Notes under the pieces: model-generated
What the model saw: only the letters and a program-made list of their open reading frames with translations
Told to the model about the DNA's origin: nothing
Database searches by the model: none
Position numbers and translations under genes: made by a program
Assembly: GCF_029589495.1 (NCBI RefSeq)
Contig: NZ_JAAIVF010000001.1
Coordinates: 930,001-994,000 of the forward strand
Direction: 5' to 3'
From: Speluncibacter jeojiensis
GTDB taxonomy: Bacteria; Actinomycetota; Actinomycetes; Mycobacteriales; Mycobacteriaceae
DNA: 64,000 bases
Part shown: in pieces, positions 47,926 through 59,585 of the stretch
How the letters are laid out: every line of letters starts with the position of its first letter
Position numbering within the stretch: the stretch's first letter is position 1

Positions 47926-48795
47926 TCACTTGCCCCGCGCCAACAGATCCAACAGGTATGCGCCGTAACCGGATTTCATCAGCGGCTCGGCGCGGCGGCG
48001 CAACTGCTCGTCGCTGATGAATCCCCGTCGCCACGCGACCTCCTCGGGCACACCGATCTTGAGCCCCTGGCGCTGCTCGATGGTGCGCACGTAGTTGGCG
48101 GCGTCGAGCAGCGAGTCGAAGGTGCCGGTGTCCAGCCACGCGGTGCCCCGCGGCAGCACCTCGACCTGCAGGCGGCCGGCGTCCAGGTAGGCGCGGTTGA
48201 CGTCGGTGATCTCGTACTCGCCGCGGTCGGACGGTTTGAGGTCGCGGGCGATCTCGACGACGTCGTTGTCGTAGAAGTAGAGCCCCGGCACCGCATAGTT
48301 CGACTTGGGCCGAGTCGGCTTCTCCTCCAACGAGATCGCCCGGCCGTCGTCGTCGAACTCGATGACGCCGTACGCACACGGGTCGGAGACCCAGTAGGCG
48401 AACACCGCCCCGCCGTCGATCTCGTGGAAACGGGTCAGCGTGGTACCCAGACCGGGTCCGTAGAAGATGTTGTCGCCGAGGACCAGCGCGACCGAATCCG
48501 AGCCGATGTGCTCGGCGCCGAGCACGAACGCCTGGGCCAGACCGTTCGGCTCGGCCTGCACGGCATAGGTCAGGTTGATCCCGAATTGCGAACCGTCGCC
48601 CAGCAATCGGCGGAACTGGCTCGCATCGTGCTCGGTGGTGATGACGAGGATGTCGGTGATGCCCGCGAGGATCAGCGTCGAGAGCGGGTAGTAGATCATC
48701 GGCTTGTCGTACACCGGGACCAGCTGTTTGCTGGGGCCGAGCGTGATCGGGTGCAGGCGTGAGCCGGCGCCTCCGGCCAGGATGATGCCGCGCAT
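47926..48795 (-). CDS. rmlA: glucose-1-phosphate thymidylyltransferase
   Basis: A 289-residue nucleotidyltransferase that makes dTDP-glucose. [30 protein letters not shown] is the nucleotide-binding N-terminus, and [13 protein letters not shown] and [19 protein letters not shown] follow. ATG 48795 has AAGGAGCGC upstream. It forms a pair with rmlC; rmlB and rmlD are not in the window. Confidence 0.96.
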   Translation of the reverse strand: MRGIILAGGAGSRLHPITLGPSKQLVPVYDKPMIYYPLSTLILAGITDILVITTEHDASQFRRLLGDGSQFGINLTYAVQAEPNGLAQAFVLGAEHIGSDSVALVLGDNIFYGPGLGTTLTRFHEIDGGAVFAYWVSDPCAYGVIEFDDDGRAISLEEKPTRPKSNYAVPGLYFYDNDVVEIARDLKPSDRGEYEITDVNRAYLDAGRLQVEVLPRGTAWLDTGTFDSLLDAANYVRTIEQRQGLKIGVPEEVAWRRGFISDEQLRRRAEPLMKSGYGAYLLDLLARGK

Positions 48796-48825
48796 CCGGC
48801 GCGCTCCTTTCGTCGACCGAGCCGT

Positions 48826-51763
<2,938 letters not shown>

Positions 51764-51887
51764 AGGCGACCGAATCCTTTCCCCACCGGATCCGCTCCCG
51801 ACCCGGTTTCCTTCCCTGGAGTTCCGGTCTCATTCAACCAGTGGCGCGCGACGGGGTCCGACAGGCGCGCGGTCACGCCTGCGCCCG

Positions 51888-53153
51888 CTACCCGACCGAG
51901 TCCTCCACGACGGCCGGCCCCTGCGGCTCGGGGAGATGCGCCGCCCACTTCCAGGCGACCAGCGCGAGGCTGGCCACGGCGACGATCACGCCGAATCCGA
52001 ACATTGCCGGGTAGCTGACCCAGCCCGACAGCACCGCCATCACCGCGGGCGCCCCGAAGCCGAGGTAGCTCAGCGAATAGAACACGGCGGTCAGCCCGGC
52101 CAGATCGTCCGGTCCGGCAATGCGCTGGATCTCCTGCAGACCCGACACCAACGCCATGCCGTAGCCGGCGCCGAGCACCGCCGCCGCGGCGACGGCCAGC
52201 GGGATGGTCAGTTCTCGCGCCGCGACCGCCCCGATCGCGCAGCCGACGGCGAGGATGCCCAGCGCGACCGCGACGGCACGCGCGCTGCGCGGGGTGTCGA
52301 TGCGGCGGCCGAGCGCCTGGATCCCGAACCCGCAGCCGAGCGCGATCAGGCACAGCAGCGCCGAGAACGCGATCGGGTGGGCCCCCGCGCGGTCGACCAT
52401 GATGTTGGGCAGCACCGCGTAGGCGGCTCCGGCCGCGCCGAACACCCACGGCGCCACCGGGATCACCACGTACCAGAACCGGCGGTGCGCGGCGGCGGGG
52501 ATGCGCAGGTCCTGCAGCAGCGGACCGCGGGCGCCGACGGCCCGGGTCTCCGGGGTGCGCAGCAGCGCCACCGCGACCGGCACACTGAGCACCACGTGCA
52601 CCAGGTACGGGAGGGTGCCCGGCCACGGTCCCCATTCGGCCAGCAGCCCGGCGACGACCGCACCGATCGCGAACCCTGCGGTCATGCTCATCGCGGCGCG
52701 GCGGGCTCCGGTACCGGGGGCGGCATCGGGATCCCAGGGCGCGCCGGACAGTTCCTTCATCCAGCTGCTGCCGACGGCCATCATGAGCCCCAGGGCCAGG
52801 CCGCTGAGCACACGGCCGACGAACAGAACCGGCTCGTGCGCCGCGCCGACCGACAGCACCAGCGAGCCGACGATCCCGATGACCGGGGCCGGCAGCATCA
52901 GCGGACGCCGGCCGAACCGATCCGACAGCGGGCCGCCTAGCAGCATCGCCGGGATGATCCCGAGCACGTAGGCGAACAGCAGCACGTCGACGGTGGTCGT
53001 GGACAGCCCCTCGTGCATCCGATACATCGACAGCAGCGGGGTGAACTGGTTTCCGCCCCAGGCGATGACGAACATCGCGGCGGCCAGGATCCACCACGGT
53101 CGCGTACGGCCGGGGGTGCGGGCGTCGAGCTGACGGTCGAGCGTGGCGGTCAT
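51888..53153 (-). CDS. MFS transporter coupled to a GntR regulator
   Basis: A 421-residue, 12-span MFS protein. GGPLSDRFGRRPLML is motif A, and FVGRVLSGLALGLMMAVGSSW lies in helix 4. GWVSYPAMFGFGVIV is in a late helix. ATG 53153 overlaps the GntR stop by 4 bp, so it is expressed with the regulator. Substrate unknown, perhaps an aromatic acid or amide. Confidence 0.88.
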   Translation of the reverse strand: MTATLDRQLDARTPGRTRPWWILAAAMFVIAWGGNQFTPLLSMYRMHEGLSTTTVDVLLFAYVLGIIPAMLLGGPLSDRFGRRPLMLPAPVIGIVGSLVLSVGAAHEPVLFVGRVLSGLALGLMMAVGSSWMKELSGAPWDPDAAPGTGARRAAMSMTAGFAIGAVVAGLLAEWGPWPGTLPYLVHVVLSVPVAVALLRTPETRAVGARGPLLQDLRIPAAAHRRFWYVVIPVAPWVFGAAGAAYAVLPNIMVDRAGAHPIAFSALLCLIALGCGFGIQALGRRIDTPRSARAVAVALGILAVGCAIGAVAARELTIPLAVAAAAVLGAGYGMALVSGLQEIQRIAGPDDLAGLTAVFYSLSYLGFGAPAVMAVLSGWVSYPAMFGFGVIVAVASLALVAWKWAAHLPEPQGPAVVEDSVG

Positions 53154-53797
53154 GCGCGGCCTCCGGTCAATCCGTGCACCACGCGCATGTGCTCGCCGAC
53201 CTTGTGGCCGAACCCGGCGGGGTCGCCGGCCTCGACGAGGTCGGCCAGCGCGGCGTGGTCGGCGATGATGGCCTCGACCTGTGCGGGGTTGCGGGCGATC
53301 GAACGCGCGGTCATCCGGCGCTGACGGTCGCGCAGCGCGTCGTAGAAGTCGAGCAGCAGCGGGTTGCCGGCCGCCTCCACGATCAGCCGGTGGAACTCGG
53401 CGTCGGCGGCGGAGAACTCGGCCAGGTCGCCGCCGGCATGGATACGGCGCTGTCGTTCCAGGTTGTCCCGCAGCGTCGGGACGAGTGCCTCGCACACCGC
53501 AGCGTTCCCGGCTACCGTGGCCGCTGCGTGCACCTCGAGTAGTTGCCGCGCCTCGACGACATGCGCGGCTTCGCCGTCGGCGACCGGCACGATCAACGCG
53601 CCGCGCTTGGGATACAGCCGCATCCACCCCTCGGCCTCCAGGCGCAGGAACGCCTCACGCACCGGGGTGCGGGACAGACCGAGTTGTCCGGCGACCTCAC
53701 CCTCACTGATCAGCTCACCGCCGGGCAGCACGCCGGTGAGGATCTGCTCCTTGACCGTGCGATACACCTGCTCCGCGGCCGAATACGTCTTAGACAC
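53150..53797 (-). CDS. GntR/FadR-family regulator
   Basis: A 215-residue protein. The winged helix (about 8-75) has ISEGEVAGQLGLSRTPVREAFLRL, and an FCD domain (about 85-205) follows with AAMEFHRL-like DAEFHRLIVEAAGN. His residues in the FCD domain suggest a metal-bound acid ligand. It starts at GTG 53797. It probably controls the downstream MFS gene and perhaps the amidase gene divergent from it (206 bp away). Confidence 0.92.
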   Translation of the reverse strand: MSKTYSAAEQVYRTVKEQILTGVLPGGELISEGEVAGQLGLSRTPVREAFLRLEAEGWMRLYPKRGALIVPVADGEAAHVVEARQLLEVHAAATVAGNAAVCEALVPTLRDNLERQRRIHAGGDLAEFSAADAEFHRLIVEAAGNPLLLDFYDALRDRQRRMTARSIARNPAQVEAIIADHAALADLVEAGDPAGFGHKVGEHMRVVHGLTGGRA

Positions 53798-53804
53798 AAG
53801 TTGT
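53796..53804. promoter_or_regulatory. candidate GntR operator in an AT-rich promoter
   Basis: ACAAGTTGT is ACAA-G-TTGT, a 9-bp inverted repeat touching the gntR start. A TATAAA element lies just upstream on the minus strand. It fits autoregulation. Confidence 0.4.
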
Positions 53805-54002
53805 ATTTATACGCCGCGAACGGCCGGTTCGACCAGACGAACAGCGCGCACAGTGGCGAGCGTCACCGACAGCCGGCGCCCCTTGCCGGGTCGTGTGTCG
53901 AAGCGCCGCGGCCATGCCCCGGGATGTCGCGTACCGACGCGCACCGAGACTGCGGCGTCCTACACTTCCGCCACTCACTCACGGAAGACCCAGGGAGCGG
54001 CG

Positions 54003-55433
54003 ATGACCGATCGGGAATCCGCCGACGGACGTGTCCACGCGTTCGGCGACGACGCACTCGGCGAATACGACGCGGTCGGCCTCGCCGGAGAGTTGCGGGC
54101 GGGTCGGATCTCGCCGACCGAGGCGGTCGACGCCGCGATCTCGCGCGCGGTACGGGTGGAACCGACACTCGGTGCGATCGCCTGCGCGGACTTCGAGCGT
54201 GCCCGCCGCGCAGCGCAGCACCGATCGGCCGGCTTCTTCGCCGGAGTGCCCACGTTCGTCAAGGACAACACCGATGTCGCGGGGTTGCCGACGCAGCACG
54301 GAACGGCCGCGTTCCAGGCGCAGCCCGCGCTGGCGGACGGGGACTTCGCGCGCACGTTCTTCCGCCTCGGGGTGGTCGGTCTCGGCAAGAGCAGGCTCTC
54401 GGAGTTCGGTATCTCGCCGAGCGCGGAGTCCCCGGATCGGGTGGTCCGGAATCCGTGGGATCCGGCGTACTCCAGCGGCGCCTCCTCCGCCGGCTCGGCC
54501 GCGCTGGTGGCGAGCGGGGTGGTGCCGTTCGCGCACGGCAACGACGGCGGCGGTTCGATCCGGATCCCTGCCGCCGCATGTGGGCTGGTGGGGCTCAAGC
54601 CCACTCGCGGCCGCATTCCGCAGGACAAGATGACACGGCACATGCCCGTGCGGGTCGTCTCCGACGGCGTGCTGACGCGGTCCGTACGTGACACCGCGAC
54701 GTATCTACGCGAAACCGAACGCCTGCGACCGAACCCTCGGCTGCGGCCGGTCGGCGAGGTCCTCGGTCCGGGCCGCCGACGACTGAGGATCGCCATGGTG
54801 CTGCAATCGCTCCTCGCAGACACCGACACGGAAACAGCGGCGACGGTGGAAGACGCTGCACGACTACTGGAGTCGATGGGACACCACGTCGAAGAGATCG
54901 CCCCGCCCGTGCCGATGTCGTTCGTCGAAGACTTCAAGACCTACTACGGGTTGTTGTTCCTGTTCCTCAACGCCACGGGCAAACACACGTTCAACGCCAC
55001 ATTCGACTGGCGCGACACCGAGTCGCTGACGCGCGGGTTCGCCGGCTACGCCCTGGAGCACGCGCATCGACTGCCTGTGGCGATCACCCGACTGCACCGG
55101 TCGGCGGCCCACTCTCGCTCGCTGTACGAGCGATACGACGTTGTGCTCACCCCCACGGTCAGCCACCTCACGCCTCGGATCGGGCATCTCGATCCGACCT
55201 TGCCATACGACGTCGTGATGGGACGCCTGCTCGACTGGGTCGGATTCACGCCGTGGCAGAACGCCACCGGAGAACCCGCCATCTCGCTGCCCTTCGGCCT
55301 GAACTCACACGGCACCCCGATCGGCGTCCAACTGGGCGGACCGAGTGGTGCGGAAGCGCGGTTGCTCGAGGCGGCCTTCGCGGTGGAGGAAGCGCGTCCC
55401 TTCATGCGGATCCAGGACGCCGCAGCGGGCTGA
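54003..55433 (+). CDS. amidase-signature hydrolase next to the GntR-MFS pair
   Basis: A 476-residue enzyme. FVKDNTDVAG carries Lys87, YSSGASSAGSAALVASG carries the cis-serine (about 162), and [20 protein letters not shown] carries the nucleophile (about 185). The amidase-signature GGSSGG reads GASSAG here. A TACACT -10-like hexamer lies at 53961-53966, and GGGAG precedes the ATG. Amide import by the adjacent MFS protein and cleavage here would form a simple unit, but this is inference. Codon use is somewhat less GC-rich than its neighbours. Confidence 0.88.
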   Translation: MTDRESADGRVHAFGDDALGEYDAVGLAGELRAGRISPTEAVDAAISRAVRVEPTLGAIACADFERARRAAQHRSAGFFAGVPTFVKDNTDVAGLPTQHGTAAFQAQPALADGDFARTFFRLGVVGLGKSRLSEFGISPSAESPDRVVRNPWDPAYSSGASSAGSAALVASGVVPFAHGNDGGGSIRIPAAACGLVGLKPTRGRIPQDKMTRHMPVRVVSDGVLTRSVRDTATYLRETERLRPNPRLRPVGEVLGPGRRRLRIAMVLQSLLADTDTETAATVEDAARLLESMGHHVEEIAPPVPMSFVEDFKTYYGLLFLFLNATGKHTFNATFDWRDTESLTRGFAGYALEHAHRLPVAITRLHRSAAHSRSLYERYDVVLTPTVSHLTPRIGHLDPTLPYDVVMGRLLDWVGFTPWQNATGEPAISLPFGLNSHGTPIGVQLGGPSGAEARLLEAAFAVEEARPFMRIQDAAAG

Positions 55434-55448
55434 GAATCCGCCGCTCTC

Positions 55449-55622
55449 CTAGCCCGCGCGACGATGATCGTGCTGGAGCATCTCGGCGCGGCGCGAGCGG
55501 AACTGCAGGAAATCGGGCTTGAGCGAGACGATGAACAGCATCAGCGCGGTGAGCACGAACAGCGACGCTGCACCGATGGCAATGATCATCGCGATGGCGA
55601 TTCCGACGTCCGCCCAGTTCAT
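55449..55622 (-). CDS. 57-residue small membrane protein
   Basis: ATG 55622 follows GGGAGG seven bases upstream and the frame ends in TAG at 55449. The product begins MNWADVGIAIAMIIAIGA, has one long hydrophobic stretch (about 6-33), then SLKPDFLQFRSRRAEMLQ and a His/Arg tail. One span with the basic end in the cytoplasm is likely. It converges with the amidase gene, 15 bp apart. I know no name for it. A 6C-type RNA lies 130 bp upstream on the same strand. Confidence 0.7.
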   Translation of the reverse strand: MNWADVGIAIAMIIAIGAASLFVLTALMLFIVSLKPDFLQFRSRRAEMLQHDHRRAG

Positions 55623-55753
55623 TCGGCACCTCCCGGTAGATCACCCCACGGTAGGCCGATGCACGATCGCGCGGGGACGTTTCCGGGTCGACAGGCGAAG
55701 CGCGGACATTCTTCGGGGTCGCGAGAGACGGGAGAAGTTTGAGGGCGCCCCCT

Positions 55754-55816
55754 CCGAGCCAAGGGGGGATATGGCTCGGGGGGACTTCACGGGCCGCCAA
55801 GGGGGGAGGGTGGCGG
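55754..55816 (-). ncRNA. 6C-type small RNA, copy A
   Basis: Two hairpins stand in tandem on the minus strand. CCGCCA/TGGCGG (55816-55794) has the loop CCCTCCCCCCT. CCGAGCCA/TGGCTCGG (55779-55754) has the loop TATCCCCCCT. Both loops carry six Cs, and the linker starts CCCGTGAAG. This is the definition of the actinobacterial 6C motif. A TACGCT -10 candidate lies at 55838-55833. Confidence 0.78.
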
Positions 55817-56000
55817 GACTCCGTGCTCCCTCAGCGTACGCGTCGGTCTCCGCCACGCACCACCGGCTTCACATATCTCACGGAAGTGTTGTGGTGCTCA
55901 ACAGAAGATGCCCGCCGGGCGCCGGCGCCGCATTGCTACAGTCGCCTCACACGGCGCACCTCGGTTGCCCCAGAGCCGAACGCGGAGAAAGGCTTACCCG

Positions 56001-56888
56001 ATGAGCGACGACCCTCACTCCGCCGCGGACAACCCCGCTGCCGACGACTTCGACTTCGTGTCCGCCGGACCCGGCGTCGAGCTCGCGGTGCAACGCGCCG
56101 GCACCGGACCGACGGTGCTGCTCCTCGGCGGACTGGGGATGCCCAGCCTCACGTGGAACATCAGCGGACTGCCCGCGGCGCTCGCCGACACCGGCTTCGA
56201 GGTGATCAGTTACAACGCCCGCGGACAGAAACCGTCGTCCGCACCGCCGGCGCCGTACGCGATGACCGACCTCGCCGACGACGCGGCGGCGATCCTGGAC
56301 CACCACGGCGCGCGCGACGTCATCCTCGTCGGCTATTCGATGGGGTGCTACACCGCGCAACTGCTGCTGCGGCGCCGACCCGATCTGGTGCGCGCGATGG
56401 TGCTCTTCGCCGGCCTGCAGCCCACGCCGATGGGCGCGCTGGTCGACGAGATGGAACTGGCCCTGATCGAGCGACTCGGCGAGGTGCCGCGCGACGTGCT
56501 GGTCTTCGAGCAGTTGATGACGTCGCTGTCGCCGGCGATGCTGCAGGACCCGGCCACCGTGCGCGGCTGGCACGCGGTGATGTCCTCGGGCGACGGCGGG
56601 TGGGCGGCACCGGAGGGATTCAAGGGCCAGCTCATGGCCTCCCACGAGTGGATCACCGCCGCGGAGCCGACCCCGGAACACCTCGCGGCGATCGACGTGC
56701 CGACCCTGGTGCTCGCCTTCGAACACGACCTGTTCTTCCCGCCGGCTCTCTGCGAGGCGACTGCGCGGTCGATCCCCGGGGCCGAGTTCGTCCGGATCGA
56801 CGGCGCCGGTCACGGCGGCGTGTTCACCGCACCCGGGGACAGCACGGCGCGGATCGTCGACTTCTGCCGGACCCACCGGCCGGACTGA
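56001..56888 (+). CDS. alpha/beta hydrolase
   Basis: A 295-residue hydrolase. LLLGGLGMPSLTWN forms the oxyanion region, VGYSMGCYTAQLLLRRRP is the nucleophile elbow, and FEHDLFFP and GAGHGGVF hold the Asp and His. ISYNARGQKPSS is typical of the family. The start at MSDDPHSAAD is preferred over a longer Arg-rich frame. No signal peptide, so it is cytoplasmic. Substrate unknown. It converges with the ATP-grasp gene. Confidence 0.87.
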   Translation: MSDDPHSAADNPAADDFDFVSAGPGVELAVQRAGTGPTVLLLGGLGMPSLTWNISGLPAALADTGFEVISYNARGQKPSSAPPAPYAMTDLADDAAAILDHHGARDVILVGYSMGCYTAQLLLRRRPDLVRAMVLFAGLQPTPMGALVDEMELALIERLGEVPRDVLVFEQLMTSLSPAMLQDPATVRGWHAVMSSGDGGWAAPEGFKGQLMASHEWITAAEPTPEHLAAIDVPTLVLAFEHDLFFPPALCEATARSIPGAEFVRIDGAGHGGVFTAPGDSTARIVDFCRTHRPD

Positions 56889-56928
56889 TCCGGACCCGGC
56901 TCGAGGAAGCGACGAAACCCGGTCGAAC

Positions 56929-58113
56929 TCAGTCCGGCAGCGCGCTACCGTCCCACTCGTGGTCGTGCATGAACGCCTCCGGGATACCGACGCGATAGCG
57001 GACGGCCTCGGCGAGGATGTTGCCCAGCGCCAGCGGGATCGCCAGTCCCGGCTTCGGGTCGTCACCCCGGAAGATGACCTCCTCGGTGCGCCGATAGTCG
57101 CGCAGGAACCCGCGGAAGGTGTTGCCCTCCAAGGACGATTTGCGCCAGCCGTACATCAGCATGCCCGGGCCCAGCATCTTGCGGGCGCCCGGCAACGGGG
57201 TGATGACCTCACTGTTCTCGCCGAAGAAGGCCCGATCGACCCGCGTCTCCGGGTCGAACAGCAGAATGCCGCTGGTCGACCGCGGGTTGCAGTCGACGGT
57301 GAACAGTCCCCGGCCGGGGACGTCGATGAAGTCGAAGCCGATCTGTCCGGTGAAGTTGAAGGCCTTGACCTGCTCACGAACCCACTCGGCGATGCCCTCG
57401 TGCTCGACAGCCTCGTAGTCCAGGCACGAGGTGCCGTCGATGGCGTACCGCACCGGGTACACGGTGTGGGCCTTCACCTGGCCGTTGTGGCAGATCGAGT
57501 ACGAGCAGTAGTTCGCGCCCTTCGCCCACTCCTGCGCCAGCCACGGGTTGTCGGGGTCGAAGGTCAGGTTCTGCGGAAGCCGGCCCGGATGCACCTTGTA
57601 GATCTCCTGCGAGCCGCGCGAGTAGACCCGTTTGAGCGCGAACGGCTCGTCGAAGTCCAGCGCCTCGAGATCCGCACGGTTCCGCACGAGAGCGAACTTC
57701 AGCGTCGGTGTGCCGAGTGCCTCCAGCGCCACCTGGCACTCGTACTTGTTGTGCAGCCGCGCCTCGAGGTCGAAGTCGGAGAAGAACAGCCGGCAGTCCT
57801 CGGGGAACAGCGTCGGGTCCTGCTTGACGGCCTGGGCGAGGATGTCCGTCTCCTCGTGGATCGGGACGACCAGATCGACCTTCTCCTCGCGCGCGATCCG
57901 CGCCACCGCTTGCGCCCAGGCGAGCGGCTCGTACTTCGGGCGCGGGATACGGAACGTCTTGGACACCGCGTTGGAGAACCGCGTGATCGGCAACGGCACC
58001 GAGTCCGCGATCAGCACCTCGTGCCCGGCGGCACCCATCAACCGTGCCAGGTCCAGCGACAGGAACGACCTGCCGAAGGTGATCAGCACACGCTTTCCGC
58101 TGCGGACGGGCAT
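56929..58113 (-). CDS. ATP-grasp carboxylate-amine ligase-like protein
   Basis: A 394-residue protein. The N-terminal pre-ATP-grasp domain begins KRVLITFGRSFLSLDLARLM. FALKRVYSRGSQEIYKV and WLAQEWAKGANYCSYSICHN form the ATP-binding fold, and FDFIDVPGRGLFTVDCNPRSTSG carries the metal-binding Asp and Asn. ATG 58113 has GGGAGG upstream. ATP-grasp enzymes of this kind join an acid to an amine through an acyl phosphate. No peptide or cofactor genes flank it, only a DMT-type transporter divergent from it by 112 bp. The product is unknown. Confidence 0.85.
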   Translation of the reverse strand: MPVRSGKRVLITFGRSFLSLDLARLMGAAGHEVLIADSVPLPITRFSNAVSKTFRIPRPKYEPLAWAQAVARIAREEKVDLVVPIHEETDILAQAVKQDPTLFPEDCRLFFSDFDLEARLHNKYECQVALEALGTPTLKFALVRNRADLEALDFDEPFALKRVYSRGSQEIYKVHPGRLPQNLTFDPDNPWLAQEWAKGANYCSYSICHNGQVKAHTVYPVRYAIDGTSCLDYEAVEHEGIAEWVREQVKAFNFTGQIGFDFIDVPGRGLFTVDCNPRSTSGILLFDPETRVDRAFFGENSEVITPLPGARKMLGPGMLMYGWRKSSLEGNTFRGFLRDYRRTEEVIFRGDDPKPGLAIPLALGNILAEAVRYRVGIPEAFMHDHEWDGSALPD

Positions 58114-58225
58114 CCGACCTCCCACTCACTGCAGCCTGTCGGCCGCTCGATATCGTAAGTATCAGTAACGTTCAAGTCCTCGGTCCTATTCCCCATCTTC
58201 GTGCTACTGGAACGGAGGCCGCGCG

Positions 58226-59257
58226 ATGTTCGTCATCGGTGTGTTCTTCGCGAGTGCGGCGGCGATCGCCTACGGCGTGTCGACCGTGCTGCGGGCACTC
58301 GGGGCCCGCAATGCCGCCATCGACGAACGCGAGTGCCAGAAACAGGGCACGGTCACCGGGCACGGTGGTCCGTCGCTGACCTCGACCGCGGACACGTTCC
58401 GGTCGTCCGAGTTCGTGTGGGGAACGGCGTTCCTGGTGCTCGGGTTCATCGGCGGCGCGATCGCGGCCCGGTTCCTCCCGCTGTTCCTGTCCCAGACCAT
58501 CGTCTCGGCGAACCTCGTGGTCACCGCACTGCTCGGCACCGCGACACTCGGCAACCGGCTGTTCACCCGTGAGTGGGTGGCGATCGGCCTGGTCATCGCA
58601 TCACTGTGCGCACTCGGGGTGTCGTCCACGCACACCGCGGTGGACAGCGACGTCCGGCCGTTCCACTGGACGCTGTTCGCCGCCACCTGCGCGCTCAGCC
58701 TCATCGCCTGGTACGCCGTCTACAAGCTCGGCCGGCGTGGCGCCATCCTCTACGGCGCACTGGCGGGTGTCCTGTACGGCGTCATCGTCGTCGGCGTCCG
58801 CGTGCTCGACGGGATCCGCCCGTTCGAGCCGCTGAAGATCATCGCCGACCCGGCAGCCTGGACGATCGCGCTGGCCGGCACCGTCGGCTTCTATGTGCAG
58901 ACGGTGGCGCTGCAGGTGGGGCACGTCAACGGCGTCACCGCCGTACTGGTGGTCGGCGAGACCGCCGCGCCCGGCACGATCGGCGTGGTGTTCCTCGGCG
59001 ACCACGCCAAGCCCGGGCTGTCCTGGCTGGCATTGGTCGGGTTCCTCGGTGCAGTGGTCGGCGCGGTGCTGGTCGCCCTCTACAGCGCGCACGAGGCCGA
59101 CCACTTCGACGAGCAGCCCCCGCCGACGGGGGGCTGGAGCCTGCGCGGACGCTTCGGTTCGCGGTCCGGCCCACGACCGCACCCGGACCCGGCGCGCCGC
59201 GGTCGCGACGATCCGGGCGAGGCAGGACCTGCTCAGCCCGAATGTCCTTCGTGCTGA
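58226..59257 (+). CDS. DMT-superfamily membrane protein
   Basis: A 343-residue protein with about nine or ten spans in an EamA/NIPA-like arrangement. A cytoplasmic loop after the first helix (about 30-62) and a long polar Pro/Arg-rich tail (about 295-343) stand out. ATG with CGGAGG upstream. It is divergent from the ATP-grasp gene and may move that enzyme's substrate or product; this rests only on position. A strong terminator lies about 270 bp downstream. Confidence 0.82.
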   Translation: MFVIGVFFASAAAIAYGVSTVLRALGARNAAIDERECQKQGTVTGHGGPSLTSTADTFRSSEFVWGTAFLVLGFIGGAIAARFLPLFLSQTIVSANLVVTALLGTATLGNRLFTREWVAIGLVIASLCALGVSSTHTAVDSDVRPFHWTLFAATCALSLIAWYAVYKLGRRGAILYGALAGVLYGVIVVGVRVLDGIRPFEPLKIIADPAAWTIALAGTVGFYVQTVALQVGHVNGVTAVLVVGETAAPGTIGVVFLGDHAKPGLSWLALVGFLGAVVGAVLVALYSAHEADHFDEQPPPTGGWSLRGRFGSRSGPRPHPDPARRGRDDPGEAGPAQPECPSC

Positions 59258-59525
59258 AGGGCATTCGGGACGGACGCCGGCCGCGCACGGCGAGCTCGTT
59301 GAGCTCGTGCTGGTAGTGGAGGACGTTCGGCTCCAACACGAAACACAGCACCAGGCCGACGAGCGCACTGCACGACGCTGCGAGCCCGGCGCGGATCTGC
59401 GCGGGCCTCCGACGGCTGGCGGCGGACTCGCGCGAACGCGGACCCCCTATCCGGCGCTCGGCCCCTAACCGGCCCCTATCCTGCGGTTTCGCCCTTCCGT
59501 CGACGACCTCCGACGGGATAGAAAT

Positions 59526-59571
59526 GAGGGAGGACGCCGCCGGAACCCCGACACCGGCGGCGTCCTCCCTC
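59526..59571. terminator. 18-bp stem terminator
   Basis: The arm 59526-59543 (starting GAGGGAGGACGCC) pairs perfectly with 59554-59571 around a 10-nt loop. It ends 14 bp from the stop of the minus-strand lipoprotein gene and serves both converging genes. Confidence 0.88.
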
Positions 59572-59585
59572 TCTCAGCGGGGCGC

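Noticed and set aside
58935-59351. Minus-strand frame with a membrane-like stretch (LVGLVLCFVLEPNVLHY) overlapping the DMT gene end
   Set aside because: No start codon or ribosome site before the hydrophobic part, and most of the frame is antisense to the transporter tail.
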